Positions 34,257 through 43,999 of a stretch of DNA of 64,000 nucleotides are shown piece by piece. This DNA is from Rutstroemia sp. NJR-2017a BVV2 (taxonomy: Eukaryota > Ascomycota > Leotiomycetes > Helotiales > Rutstroemiaceae), in NCBI GenBank assembly GCA_002946415.1, contig NJPS01000046.1:1488001-1552000 (forward strand), written 5' to 3'. The position numbers were made by a program, and so were the translations under genes. Within the stretch, counting starts at the first letter, position 1. Every line of letters begins with the position of its first letter. The notes below the pieces were generated by a model. That model was not told where the DNA came from. It searched no databases and was given only the letters and a program-made list of their open reading frames with translations.

Positions 34257-35729
34257 GATCGAGAGCAATTAAAATATGAACTCAAAGAGCAGAATAGCTG
34301 CTGGTTATTCAGAGACTTCTGCGGAAAGCAGTCCTCAAATACACTTAGATATTCGGAATACGACGTTCATCTGCAATATACACAGTCATCATTTGCTGCA
34401 TCTATGGTCCTATTCGGGGAGTTCATTACTCAATGGCTGCCGCAGCCAAGAGAGCGTTTATTGAAAGTTATGTTACATTCACTTACAAAATCTGACATCT
34501 TGCGCTACCGTTCTCGTATTCTAACACGTAAATAACGCAGGTCCATCGAAGAACCCCTCTTACCCCGCGGTCGTGCAGCCTTGGCAAGCAGATCAGCCAG
34601 CCTTGTTACCTCGTCAAATCAGTGGATGGGAGAGGTGCACTAGTATCACTCTCGCATGGTAGTAGGCTATTACGCAAATAATTTACCCGGTCTACTTACA
34701 CGATACACGATTGCCTCTTGAGGCTATATGAGAGTGTATGGGTTGGGGTACTACGAAGTAGAAGAGATGCACGAGGTGATTGCAGTTAGGAGTTTTATGG
34801 CCAGTCATCTGACGAGAGTCTAGAAATTCGGAATTGAATGCGAGAAAAGACCGGAAGTAAAGGAGATATAGAAAAGACGCACATTTCAGGTTCGTTCTTG
34901 ATGTAGGAAGATTGTGTATTTTTCCTCCTCCACACAAATAGTTTTGGCTGTCTGGAACCACATATTCTCCAACCAGAAAATATTGTAACATTTCAGAATA
35001 TCTGCATCACTGGCAGATATCTAGTATGATGGCAATGCGTCGCCAACTTTTACAAAAAAATAGATTAGAGAAGATGCAAGAGCAGATGTCTGTCACGTGA
35101 CCTTAATGTCATTCCGCCGATGCTTTGCGATACCTGAGATAGACTCATTGGCACATTTGGTGCCTGTCAGCACTTAGAATCTGTAAGAAAGATTTAGCAG
35201 CAGGGAGGGCAGAGTAACAACGAGATGTTTGTTTCTGAATGAGCCGGTTCGACTCGCTTACTGTTTCGGGAGGCATGAACATCTCGTAACCGGTATCCTA
35301 TTTCTGGCCATTTACAAGTCGAAACAGGTCGATTAGTGATTCATGTTCCTTTGAATCCTGAAAAGACAGTTTCAAACTCTCTCATTCACCCATAGATGGC
35401 ACGACACGGCTGAATGGTGAGCCACCAGGTCGAGAAGGTTCACAGCCTAGTGGCCTGGCTACTTACAACAAGATATACCTACCTAAGAATATCGTATAGG
35501 TATTATTTCTGCTATAAAACGATCGTGGTTTCTCCAGTATCTCCGTTCTCTAACCCCTCAATCACTCACTCACATTCATTTTTCGTTATTCGAAAAGTTG
35601 CTGGTCCTTCTTTTCACACAGTCACTCTCTACCCATACTCATTGCAAATCTTTCAAACTTGTTCATAAAAGAACCTACATTTGGAAATATCATTAACAAG
35701 ATAACACTGATAAATTGAAGCTTTCCAGA
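34257..35729. promoter_or_regulatory. Shared divergent upstream region of two secreted-protein genes
   Basis: 1.47 kb between the start codons at 34256 (minus) and 35730 (plus). No gene found within it. A TATA box lies on the plus side (35513-35519). Confidence 0.5.
35513..35519 (+). promoter_or_regulatory. TATA-box candidate for the secreted protein at 35730
   Basis: TATAAAA about 210 bp before the ATG, followed by a C/T-rich leader (35530-35660). Confidence 0.45.
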
Positions 35730-36464
35730 ATGCTCCAACAGCTTGTATCGTTTCTTGCATTGGCATCGGTCGCATTTGGCGCAGCTCTCCCAGACACCAC
35801 CACCGGGGCAACAAATGCACTAGAAAGTACCGCGCCTTTGCCGACAGGATCCGATATTCCCGTCACTATTACTCCTCATCCTTGGTACAGTAGTTCACAG
35901 GGTATATTAGGATGTAAGATCAACACCGATCATGTCGCATACTGGCCCTCACCTGTCGACTGCGGCGAGTCCATGTGCCTCAAGCTGGCCAACGAAGGAC
36001 GTGAGGTCTATGTTCTCCGTGTCGATCAGTCTAAACCCTATGGGCAAACACCGCCTGCTCACGACGTCTCCTATAACGCATGGAACTACCTTTCCATCGG
36101 CCAATGGGCGACCGAAAATGCCACGGAAGGGGGAGGAATTGATGTAACCTATAGTACAATTCCTATGACAGACCCAAACTGTCAAGCACTCCTCTTAAAT
36201 CCGGAAAAGAAGCTCCCCGTCAGCGCAGGCACTAGTATGATCTATGTTAAGAAGTGCCTTGGACAGCCAGGTTCGTGGGCCTCTACCAATATCGGCTTGT
36301 GGAATATCCAGACGCAAGCTTGCACGCTTGGCTATGACGAAGAATGCGTTGTAGTCGCAGGTGACCCGAGTTGTGCCCATCCGGTGAATACAGGCCCAGC
36401 TATAACGAATTTGCCAGTCAAAAATGTCGAATATGGCACTGGTAACCTGGTGTTGGCTACTTAG
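35730..36464 (+). CDS. Secreted protein, possible double-psi beta-barrel-like fold
   Basis: Single exon, 244 residues; start MLQQLVSFLALASVAFGA gives a clean signal peptide. Upstream in-frame codons open only at TTG (35715). The core GILGCKINTDHVAYWPSP, then CGESMCLKLANEGREVYVLR, then VSYNAWNYLSIGQWA matches, from memory, a widespread ascomycete secreted family with a barwin/expansin-like (DPBB) look: WPS, C-x4-C, 'D-x-S/A-Y-D/N-A-W-N-Y' and later Cys pairs (NCQALL, KKCLGQPGSW, CTLGYDEECV). I cannot confirm the fold by eye. Seven or more Cys suggest disulfides. Role unknown; such proteins are often called candidate effectors. It is head-to-head with the triple-module Cys-rich gene. Confidence 0.78.
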   Translation: MLQQLVSFLALASVAFGAALPDTTTGATNALESTAPLPTGSDIPVTITPHPWYSSSQGILGCKINTDHVAYWPSPVDCGESMCLKLANEGREVYVLRVDQSKPYGQTPPAHDVSYNAWNYLSIGQWATENATEGGGIDVTYSTIPMTDPNCQALLLNPEKKLPVSAGTSMIYVKKCLGQPGSWASTNIGLWNIQTQACTLGYDEECVVVAGDPSCAHPVNTGPAITNLPVKNVEYGTGNLVLAT

Positions 36465-37667
36465 GTGAGGTGTTGAAATATACAGGAATTTCATACAAAG
36501 ATGGGACTGGATAGGAGAGACTGAGATTGGAAGAAGATGATGGCTGAATGTATGTGTTTGTGAAGCGATGGGATTTTGTTAGAGATTTTTTTGTAATTTA
36601 GAATAGAATTTCACCTTGCGAAACTAATACTGATCACACTTCTGTTCCCTGAACGTCAGTGAGCTACAACTATGTTGGATTCAGAACTGCCAACCATTCA
36701 TTCCATCATTCTCTCCCCGTATTGGTGCACAATCCGTCACGTCCCTTCCATCCCCCATGCGCAGAAATTACGTACCTAGCATCTAGGACCTCTAGTCAGC
36801 CAACCAACTTTGTGTACTGCCACCGGCCGACCGACTTCTGAAGCCGAAGAATAATTCTAAACCTAGGGATCGGAAGACGCCATTTTATGTCCCGAATCTA
36901 GACCAATCCTGTCCTGAACATGGACCTCGTTATTCTCAGCCCTATACTCTAGCCGCCGATCTCCATGGGCTTGGCTCTCCAGAGCCCCACACCCCGCACC
37001 TTCGCCTGAATCACAAAGCCTCAACCCCTTGAACAACCGACACTGTTGAGCCTGAATTTTCCAGCTACCTGTAGAAATATGTAAAATTTCTGCTGCTCTT
37101 AAAATATGCAAGTTATGCCGGAATTCACTCCCATCTACCAGTACGGGCCACCAAAGTCTCAACCCGGTCACGACCCTTCGTCTCAGCTTAGCAACTGCGA
37201 CTCAACGTGGTCCCACGCCCGGCCTGATTAAGCTTGCCCAGAAGATGGCCTGTAGACCGTTCTCCATGTTTGTCGACAATTGTTAGATATTCGAGAGATG
37301 CTTTCACATGCGCGCTGTTCTTCCCTGTACTTCGCGGTTTTCAAGGGTGTCTGCCGTAACTTGGCTTGGCTTGGCTGGGAGCATAGGTAGTTTGATAATG
37401 GGATGATGCGAGGGCTGGAAGGCTTCAGAGTACAGTAATAAAACGAAGGCACAGCTGGGATAAAGTACTGGAATTAAAAATGATCATGATTTACATGGTG
37501 TGAGAGGGATGGAATAATTTCAATTGATTACGGACAAAACTATGCTTCTAACGACCAGGTGTACCACTACTTTATCCTCACTTTCTTCAAAGAGAATCGT
37601 ACCGAACAAATATGCATCCCGTCACTTACAACAGCATCACTAAATGGATATCCCCACTCAGAATCAG
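36465..37667. other. Intergenic between convergent genes
   Basis: 1.2 kb with no supported gene. A short GGCTT-type direct repeat is present at about 37360-37378. Confidence 0.5.
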
Positions 37668-39143
37668 TTATTCAAGCACAGATGCTGCATGCGAGCGCTT
37701 CAAATTCCTGAGACGATCTGCTTTCTTCTGAAGCACCTGAATCTGCGCCTCAATCGCCTCTAGATCCTCTGATTCATCCACCAATGTCTCGTGTCCGGTG
37801 GTAGATGAAGTCGGATTCGTGGGCTGACGGTCCATGCCATTTTCTTTCATCATGCGTCTCCTTTTGTTCTGCTCCACCAATTCCTCAAGCTCTCGTTGGT
37901 AGTCGACTTTAACTGAGTAATTAGTGTGTTGGAAGTTTGGATTATGGTTCTCCGATTCTCTGCGCGCCGCTTCCCGACGAGCCTTGTTTTTCTGCTCCAG
38001 GGCCTTCATCTCTTGTTCATAAGAGACATTATTGTTTTTGTTTTGCTGTTCCAATCTTATAAGCTCGTGTGAATAGTCGACTTTAACTGGGTGATTGTTG
38101 TGTGGGAAGTGTGAATTATGGTTCTCCAATTCTCTGCTCGCTGCTTGTAACCGAGCTTTGTTTTGCTGCTCCAAGGACTTCAGTCGTTGTTCATAAGACG
38201 TATCCGCTTGCAACCGAGCCTGTTGCAGCTGAAACTGTTGCCGTCGAGCTTGAGCGAACTGTTCCCGATTGAAATCAGAGGGAGTAGGTGTCTGATAGTT
38301 CAACGTCTGCGGAATTCGAGGGACCGCACCTGCGACACTCTTTTGTTCTCCCTGGTGATATTGACCAAGACTGTTGGCGCTTTCTTGTTCCAAGGGCTCC
38401 GATTGTTGGTAAGAAGAGATTTGATGCCCATGTAACTGAGAAGGTGGAGTTGCAGTGTCGTTTCCGACCTCAGTCGTTGGTGAAAGTGTCTGCGATCTTC
38501 TGGATTGCTCATGCTCCATAAGAGCGTTTTGATAATCCTGTAACCTATGTCCCCCTACAGAGCCCGAATAAAAAGAGGGTGAACCGTCGTGGTCTACTTG
38601 CGTTGTTCTGGGGTATTTCTGACTTTCTGGTTCTACTGACGCGAGACCCTGTTGGTGATTGGGAGAATTCAAGAGTGTCCCTGAAGATTGGGATGGAGGT
38701 GCTGTAGTCTGCATTGCCCGGCGGAATCGCTTTATAGACTGCATCTCTAACAATAGGAGCTGCATCTCATAATCTCGTCCAGAATCACGAGTGTTGTTGA
38801 TAGCTGGGCCGTTTTCTAAGTGAACATTCGATGGAGACGCACTGAATGTCTTGAAATCAGATCCTGATTCGGCGGTTGCTCCATCTCCTTCTATACACAT
38901 ATTCTCGATTGCCATTCTTTTTCGACGTGCAAGGGGAGCTGGCACATTTGACGCAGCGGGGTGATTGGAGCTGAGTTTCATATCTGCGTTCCAGCCTGAT
39001 CCCTCATATTTGACAGTGTGGTCACGGTTGGGCTGAGAGTCAACTTTTTCAACCTGTCCAACGGCGTCGATGTCTCTGTTGGACGACCTACTTGGATTGA
39101 ATGCACGGCGATTCGAAGCGTTTGGGGATATTGGGATCTGCAT
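37668..39143 (-). CDS. DY-x3-L-x2-LEQQNK-motif repeat protein, disordered
   Basis: 491 residues from the first ATG (39143); an acceptor-like CTTGCAG just upstream means a further 5' exon is possible. The protein is polar, Gln/Asn/Ser-rich and mostly disordered. It carries five to six copies of a helical motif: DYEMQLLLLE, DYQNALMEHEQ, SYEQRLKSLEQQNKARLQAA, DYSHELIRLEQQNK, SYEQEMKALEQKNKARREAA and DYQRELEELVEQNKRRRM. The same motif (D-Y-x-x-x-L-x-x-LEQQNK-x-R) recurs, from memory, in many Pezizomycotina proteins, often with zinc-finger or ubiquitin-related domains; none is seen here. The C-terminus has a leucine-spaced coiled coil (LEAIEAQIQVLQKKADRLRN). Two of the motif blocks are a recent 123-bp tandem duplication. 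Function unknown. Confidence 0.72.
   Translation of the reverse strand: MQIPISPNASNRRAFNPSRSSNRDIDAVGQVEKVDSQPNRDHTVKYEGSGWNADMKLSSNHPAASNVPAPLARRKRMAIENMCIEGDGATAESGSDFKTFSASPSNVHLENGPAINNTRDSGRDYEMQLLLLEMQSIKRFRRAMQTTAPPSQSSGTLLNSPNHQQGLASVEPESQKYPRTTQVDHDGSPSFYSGSVGGHRLQDYQNALMEHEQSRRSQTLSPTTEVGNDTATPPSQLHGHQISSYQQSEPLEQESANSLGQYHQGEQKSVAGAVPRIPQTLNYQTPTPSDFNREQFAQARRQQFQLQQARLQADTSYEQRLKSLEQQNKARLQAASRELENHNSHFPHNNHPVKVDYSHELIRLEQQNKNNNVSYEQEMKALEQKNKARREAARRESENHNPNFQHTNYSVKVDYQRELEELVEQNKRRRMMKENGMDRQPTNPTSSTTGHETLVDESEDLEAIEAQIQVLQKKADRLRNLKRSHAASVLE
37904..38201. repeat. Two ~123-bp direct copies, offset 174 bp
   Basis: Copy 1 about 37904-38027, copy 2 about 38078-38201. Both begin CGACTTTAACTG and end at TTCATAAGA. 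The offset of 174 bp (58 codons) keeps the frame and duplicates a motif block in the coding sequence. Copies differ at scattered positions. Confidence 0.75.
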
Positions 39144-39704
39144 GGCTGCCTGCTGCAAGATTTCGATAATTGCAAGGCTGAGAGGTTACAAAAAGTCTGG
39201 GTGACTGCCGTCGCTAGGATTGAGACGCAGACTAGTCTTTGAAAACCAAGCGTACGAATTGCGGATCGTGACACTTGGAATATGAGAAAAAAATTATCTC
39301 AACCACAGTAGGCTGCGATGATTGATCTCAAAATGTCGTCGATAGACCGTTGATATATCATGACCACGCCTCTGTCGGGCGTCAAGGGTCAGCATACCCC
39401 GCCCTTGCGTAACCCTGCAATGATGACAGGCAGGCTATCTGCTCAGTGCAATTTTGAGCTGAGGCAGATACATATTGGGAGGTTGACGAATCATCGTCGC
39501 GAGATTTGCAGATAACGACTGCAACCCCTTGCTCAGATTCTACTGTGCCCTACTAGGCTGGCTGTGTCAGAAGCATTCTTACTGCATCTCCTGTTAAGTT
39601 CACAGACGGGAAAATGATATCGCCGATTGTTTATAAAACGTCTTTTTATGTGGATTTAATATTGGGTTTAGACGTCCACAAGGCTGCCAGTGTAATCATT
39701 GGTA
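39144..39704. other. Intergenic, left flank of the transposon
   Basis: 5' flank of the preceding minus-strand gene, ending in the TA target duplicate at 39703-39704. Confidence 0.5.
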
Positions 39705-39750
39705 GAAGGGCTCACCCGGCTACGGGTCAAACTGGGCTACGGGTCACCTA
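39705..39750 (+). repeat. Left terminal inverted repeat with internal 12-bp direct repeat
   Basis: Begins GAAGGGCTCACCC. GGCTACGGGTCA occurs twice within the repeat (39718-39729 and 39735-39746, 17 bp apart), probably two transposase-binding sites. Its partner at 42425-42470 differs at one position (C versus T at position 13). Confidence 0.9.
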
Positions 39751-40064
39751 ATTTTGTACTGTTTTCTAGATATAAATACCCACAACTACGTTTAAAATCC
39801 ATTTATATCCTCAAAAATTACTAAAGTGAACACGTAGAATCGAATAGTATCAATTAAAAGTCCTAATTATAATATGGTGGTAGTACCCCGAATTAAATGT
39901 CCAAAAATCAGTTGAATTTGTCGCCAAAACCACCAAAACCCCACCAAAATAAGGTAAAATCAAGACAACCTATAGACCAATTTTTTTTATATCAACGACA
40001 ACAATATCTTCCTAATCCAGTAAAAATGATACTATTCCGACTTGTTCTAGTATCCTCTAGCTTT

Positions 40065-40613
40065 CTAAGTCTTTTTAATTACTCTGCTATATAAACTCCG
40101 TATTTCCACCTTATCTGAAATGGATTTTCCTCCTTTTTCGGTAACCTTTCTCTTATTTCGATTCTGAGGCTTCGATTGATGTAGTTTTATAGGTTTTGAG
40201 GGTATATTCGATGGCTCTGAAGGCTCAGGAGGATATAGCAGATCGATTGTAATTGAGAGACTGAAGTGCACTTGCTTGGAAGGTCCTACTTCTGCTATAG
40301 GTCGTTTTGAGGGTGATTTAGAATATGCCTTGGAAGGAGATTTGGAACGTGGTTTAGAAGGTGATTTAGAACGTGATTTAGAAGGTATTACTGCTGTTGG
40401 AGCTTCCGAAAAGGGTAATTCAGCCTATAGTCGAAGTGCCATTTCTTCTTGCTCTTCTTTTTCGATCTACCATAGTATCAATGGACGTTTCGGTCTGTTT
40501 CTCTTGATCTGAGCCCTTTCATCTTACTGTTGAATATAGGTACTATATGGCTATATTATACTCTTGAAGAATGCTTCAATTTCCTTCTCAAGCTCCTCCT
40601 TTCTCTTATATTC
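40065..40613 (-). pseudogene. In-frame continuation of the transposase broken by stops
   Basis: Reading on in the transposase frame gives coding-like sequence: a Lys/Glu-rich helix (KRKEELEKEIEAFFKS), then a Ser-Lys-Pro-rich tract with SKSPSK-type repeats (about 40415-40300), then an open stretch to the stop at 40065. The stops after 40616 are at 40553 (TAG), 40526 (TAA), 40469 (TAG) and 40427 (TAG), given as first base on the minus strand. All are TAG or TAA, which CAG/CAA become by C-to-T change; no TGA and no frameshift occurs. This suggests the original protein was longer and has been point-mutated. Alternatively it is untranslated 3' sequence with a chance open frame. Confidence 0.5.
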
Positions 40614-42332
40614 CTATCGAGCTTCCTGATAATCTGCATCCAATATACGAGCACTATCTTTCTCTATATCTTCGAAGGTATTCTTATTCTTCCGCTGCTT
40701 CTTTTGCTCTTTAGTCTTCTGTGCCTTATGCATAGTGTCGAAATTGTGCTGTGTAGTTGTAACTTGGGCAAATACCCTTCCACTGCCTTTCTTAATCTTC
40801 TTTAAACACTGCTGGAGATCAAGAACCAGCTCAATATCTAAAGAGAGGCCTTTCAGCTTAATATCGATTAGATTAATCGCTTCGTCGATCTGGGTAATAT
40901 TCGCAGGTGTTTGAAGAGTATGCGAATACTCCCTTGAAGGAGTAGTAGGTTGATTTGTAGCTTGAGATATATCGAATAAATCATCTGTTTCACCTACTTC
41001 TATAATTGCCTGCCTTTCGACTTGATTCTGATGTTCGATCGAAGTGCCTTTGCAGTTGATTCGAATAATCTCTTCTGGATTAAAAGGATTTAATCCGCAT
41101 TTGCTCCAACCACTGCTAATATTCTTCGGGGTAAATGCCAGCTCAATTGCGGATATCATGACCTTCAGGAAATCGATCTTATCAACAGCGTAGTTGGCAT
41201 ATTGGAACTCTGTCAGATTGCATAGAATACGTTTATAATAAGTCGAAAGAGGTGCAAAAAGAGAAACATCCAATAGTTGAAGGAAATGAATAGTATGAGG
41301 AGGTAAGTATAGAAGGACAATTTTGTGCTTTACACAGAAATTAATCACTTCAGAACTAATATACGAAGAATGCCTATCGAATAGCATCATACGGTATTCT
41401 CCCTTTTGAGTCTTATGAGACCATGGTTCGAATATGCGTTCAAACCAGTCGGCGCCGATTATATTGTCAGTCCAGCTATTCGCAGAGAGGGCAATAGCTC
41501 CTCCTTCAGGCAAGTGATCCAGCCATTGGAGATTGTGCTTGATTCCTTTGAATATGGTGTAGAGGGGCGAATATCGACCATCCCCAGAGATGCAAGAGAT
41601 TAAAGTACTCCATTCTCTGCTTCCATCTTGGGTAATATAAGACTTTGTGCCTTTCTCTGTCGCACTTATTATCACCTTCTCCTCTCCAATTACACCCATC
41701 ATTACCCCCTTCTCATCCATATTGTAGATATCGGCCCATTCCACCTTATATTTAGCTTTAGCATCTGCGAAGAGCTGAAAGTAATATCGAACAATCTCCT
41801 CATCTTGTGCTATTGCTCGTTGTTTATCTAAAGGTGGAATATATTTCGATTTGAGCTGAGGATGTCGATTCAACCATTTCTGTACCCAGTTGACTCCTAA
41901 ATCAGCAAGATCTCCTTTTGCAACCAATATCTCTTTAGCAAGTATTCTTAGCTGGCAGATCCGTGCTGGCCATCCCCATTTCTCTAATTGTATACACCAT
42001 TCCATAAGGATCTCTTCTTCGGCTAGGGATAATCGTTGCATATTGCTGTTGGCGTCGAACCGTGAAGGGACCCCTTTTAGCCGGCGTTGAAACGTCGATA
42101 AATGGATTCCAAACATTCTACACACTTTCCCCTGAGAGAGAGCTGTATCTCGTAGGCCTAATCGATGTAGATATAAAGCAATTGCATCATGCAGATGTTG
42201 TTCAAGTGGAATATCGAGTTCATAGGATCTGAGTGGGTTCACTGCTAATTTTCGATGTTGCTTCGATTTTATAGGTTTTTTCGACTTATTTACCCCCATT
42301 CTATTCATAAGAATACTTTTGGCTTTCGCCAT
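40614..42332 (-). CDS. Pogo/Fot1-type DDE transposase (572-residue open part)
   Basis: Starts MAKAKSILMNRMGVNKSKKP. N-terminal HTH_psq-like region (DTALSQGKVCRMFGIHLSTF, about 62-81), then a CENP-B/Tc5-type helix-turn-helix (LSLAEEEILMEWCIQLEKWG through NWVQKWLNRHP). The DDE catalytic core: first Asp in YNMDEKG (D206), second in MMLFDRHSSYIS (D319, with R replacing the usual Gly/Asn), third in LQLLDVSLFAPL (D355), a D-x36 spacing as in the pogo branch. The first stop is a TAG at 40614-40616; the same frame continues to 40065 through four further stops (see separate entry). The upstream 5' end lies about 90 bp from the right inverted repeat. Catalytic residues are intact, but truncation may affect activity. 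Confidence 0.92.
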   Translation of the reverse strand: MAKAKSILMNRMGVNKSKKPIKSKQHRKLAVNPLRSYELDIPLEQHLHDAIALYLHRLGLRDTALSQGKVCRMFGIHLSTFQRRLKGVPSRFDANSNMQRLSLAEEEILMEWCIQLEKWGWPARICQLRILAKEILVAKGDLADLGVNWVQKWLNRHPQLKSKYIPPLDKQRAIAQDEEIVRYYFQLFADAKAKYKVEWADIYNMDEKGVMMGVIGEEKVIISATEKGTKSYITQDGSREWSTLISCISGDGRYSPLYTIFKGIKHNLQWLDHLPEGGAIALSANSWTDNIIGADWFERIFEPWSHKTQKGEYRMMLFDRHSSYISSEVINFCVKHKIVLLYLPPHTIHFLQLLDVSLFAPLSTYYKRILCNLTEFQYANYAVDKIDFLKVMISAIELAFTPKNISSGWSKCGLNPFNPEEIIRINCKGTSIEHQNQVERQAIIEVGETDDLFDISQATNQPTTPSREYSHTLQTPANITQIDEAINLIDIKLKGLSLDIELVLDLQQCLKKIKKGSGRVFAQVTTTQHNFDTMHKAQKTKEQKKQRKNKNTFEDIEKDSARILDADYQEAR

Positions 42333-42424
42333 AATAGATTTAAGTGGACTGAATCGAATAATATTAATTATCTAATAATCAGGAATGTGGTTGTTGAGTA
42401 AAATAATTTTTGGTGGGTAAAAGT

Positions 42425-42470
42425 AGGTGACCCGTAGCCCAGTTTGACCCGTAGCCAGGTGAGCCCTTCT
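42425..42470 (-). repeat. Right terminal inverted repeat
   Basis: Reverse complement of the left repeat apart from one base; it carries the same doubled GGCTACGGGTCA. Followed by TA (42471-42472). Confidence 0.9.
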
Positions 42471-43126
42471 ATTTGGTTGCACCGATGACTTTCGCCTTGG
42501 ATCAAGATCCACAAGGTCAAGATAAATATCCACTCGGAAATAGCACTCAGATTAAACTTCATCTTGGCATCAGCCTCATTCTCATGTATGAAAAGTCCTT
42601 AGCTTGGAAGCGCAAGTTTCTCGTTCCTATGACGATGAGAAGTCCGGATTTGCTGCTGTAAATCCAGGCTTGCAACTTTTCATGCAGGAAGCGCCTTTTT
42701 TCTACGACGTCTTCTCTCCATTACCAACGAGATCTGCGGAGCCTTTTCTGGATCCGAAATGGTTGCGATCGATATTTGGGTAAATACCTGAGATGCTTAG
42801 ATATCTGATCGTCTCTGGTGAGATTCTAGTCGAGGAAGCATTGATGATTTGTTCGGTACATAGAAATAGACCGCATCAGTTGTTCCACCCATTTACAGTA
42901 GTCAGCTGCGGCGTGAACAACATGCGGATCACGACTCCACACTTTCTGTACAGTCGCAGATGATTAGATTAACGAAAAACTATAAACCTACAATGAACGT
43001 CGGGATTATCAACCATCTAATAACTTAACTTACAGTAAAGTACATTCTGGTCATTTTCCATCCTTTCCGTCTAACCTTCGACGCAGCTTCAACATCAAAA
43101 TCAAAAGACAAAAGACAACGTTGAAA
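42471..43126. other. Right flank of the transposon, mostly unannotated
   Basis: Apart from the 42603-42863 remnant, no gene is supported. A frame around 42830-42970 also looks partly coding (RPHQLFHPFTVVSCGVNNMR), but I cannot join it to anything. Confidence 0.35.
42603..42863 (+). pseudogene. Probable 3'-end remnant of a gene next to the transposon
   Basis: A coding-looking exon (42603-42779) reads SYDDEKSGFAAVNPGLQLF then APFFYDVFSPLP and FLDPKWLRSIFG. It ends at a donor-like GTAAAT; a 50-nt intron with acceptor TTCTAG would join a short last exon ending in TAG (42861-42863). No start or 5' exons are visible before the transposon's right end, 130 bp upstream, so the element may have separated it from its 5' part. 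Family not recognised. Confidence 0.3.
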
Positions 43127-43657
43127 ATGGCTAAACTCATGAAATATCCTGAGTACTGCGGCTATATGCATATAGCATATGGTCAAGGCCTCGTGAGACA
43201 TAAAAGCTAACTGGCCCTCCAAACAGACTCTTAGAGGTTCTTAAAGCACAAGAGGTAAAGCATTGCATCCACTCGGTCAAATTCAGTTGAGCTGTCACTG
43301 ACCATGCAGCTTCCATCAATAACGGATCCTGCTTTGAAAGTGGAGTGGGAGGAAATTTTGAATAATCTTGATGGCGGTACTGAAGCCCTTTTCAGCACCT
43401 ACGCAAATGCATGAGAGAGATATGATATGGCCATTTTACATGATCCCGCATCGGGTCCCTTTGTCTTTTGGGCCATGAACGACGCCCCATACTTCATGGA
43501 CAAATTCATGAAGGTGAAGCGTGACGTGGATCTTATACGCGATACTGGTCGAACAGTATTTGGGGATTTCGAAGAACGTCTGTCCAAGAATGGGGTAGCT
43601 CCAAATATGCTACAACCTAATCCTATGAAGCAGTTTTACATATTCCAAGAATCATAG
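43127..43657 (+). pseudogene. Disrupted unknown gene with in-frame TGA
   Basis: An ATG in good context (gaaaATGGCT, 43127) opens a short piece (YPEYCGYMHIAYGQG). A second piece LLEVLKAQE (about 43230-43256) fits an intron with a CTGAC branch and acceptor GCAG (43257-43309) and continues as LPSITDPALKVEWEEIL. An in-frame TGA at 43412-43414 interrupts it; the frame then runs on as YDMAILHDPASGPFVFWAMN and GRTVFGDFEERL to a TAG at 43657. TGA fits a C-to-T change of CGA. Joining of the first two pieces is not resolved. No family recognised. Confidence 0.4.
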
Positions 43658-43999
43658 TAGTGTATCCATCTTCCATCCATCGAATTTACAGTCTATCGAA
43701 GTATTTCAATTTTCTGATAAATTGCACACAAATTGCACACAGATGTGAAAAATAATAGCATGTATGACATCGGTACGTAGCGTTGCAGCCACCATGATCA
43801 TTTCACTTTTTGGTGTCAACGATTCGCCATGTCTCACGGCCATATCCAAACAGATGTTGGAATCTCAGCAACTTCACAAGTGCGGGGTATGCTCATGCAT
43901 GTGTTATTTTGCATCGTTCACTTCCACTCTCGTTCATTTATCCTTAACTTATACATCCAACGGGGTTGAAACTCATTCCCTCCATAGACACAGGTTGAG

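Larger units (their letters stand above)
39705..42470 (-). mobile_element. Complete pogo/Fot1-like DNA transposon, 2766 bp
   Basis: Bounded by 46-bp terminal inverted repeats (39705-39750 and 42425-42470) that differ at one base, and flanked on both sides by TA (39703-39704, 42471-42472), the Tc1/mariner-superfamily target duplication. Inside is one transposase frame on the minus strand. The ends look unbroken, so the copy was mobile when it inserted. The internal sequence is AT-rich and the 3' part of the coding frame carries five in-frame stops, suggesting later mutation. Removing the element would rejoin the flanks at a single TA. Confidence 0.93.

Noticed and set aside
35240..35260. tRNA B-box-like GGTTCGACTCG
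   Set aside because: No acceptor or anticodon stem could be paired around it.
40276..40512. 78-codon plus frame with GDLE repeats inside the transposon
   Set aside because: Antisense of the Ser-Lys-Pro tract in the transposase continuation; the sense reading is in the transposase frame.
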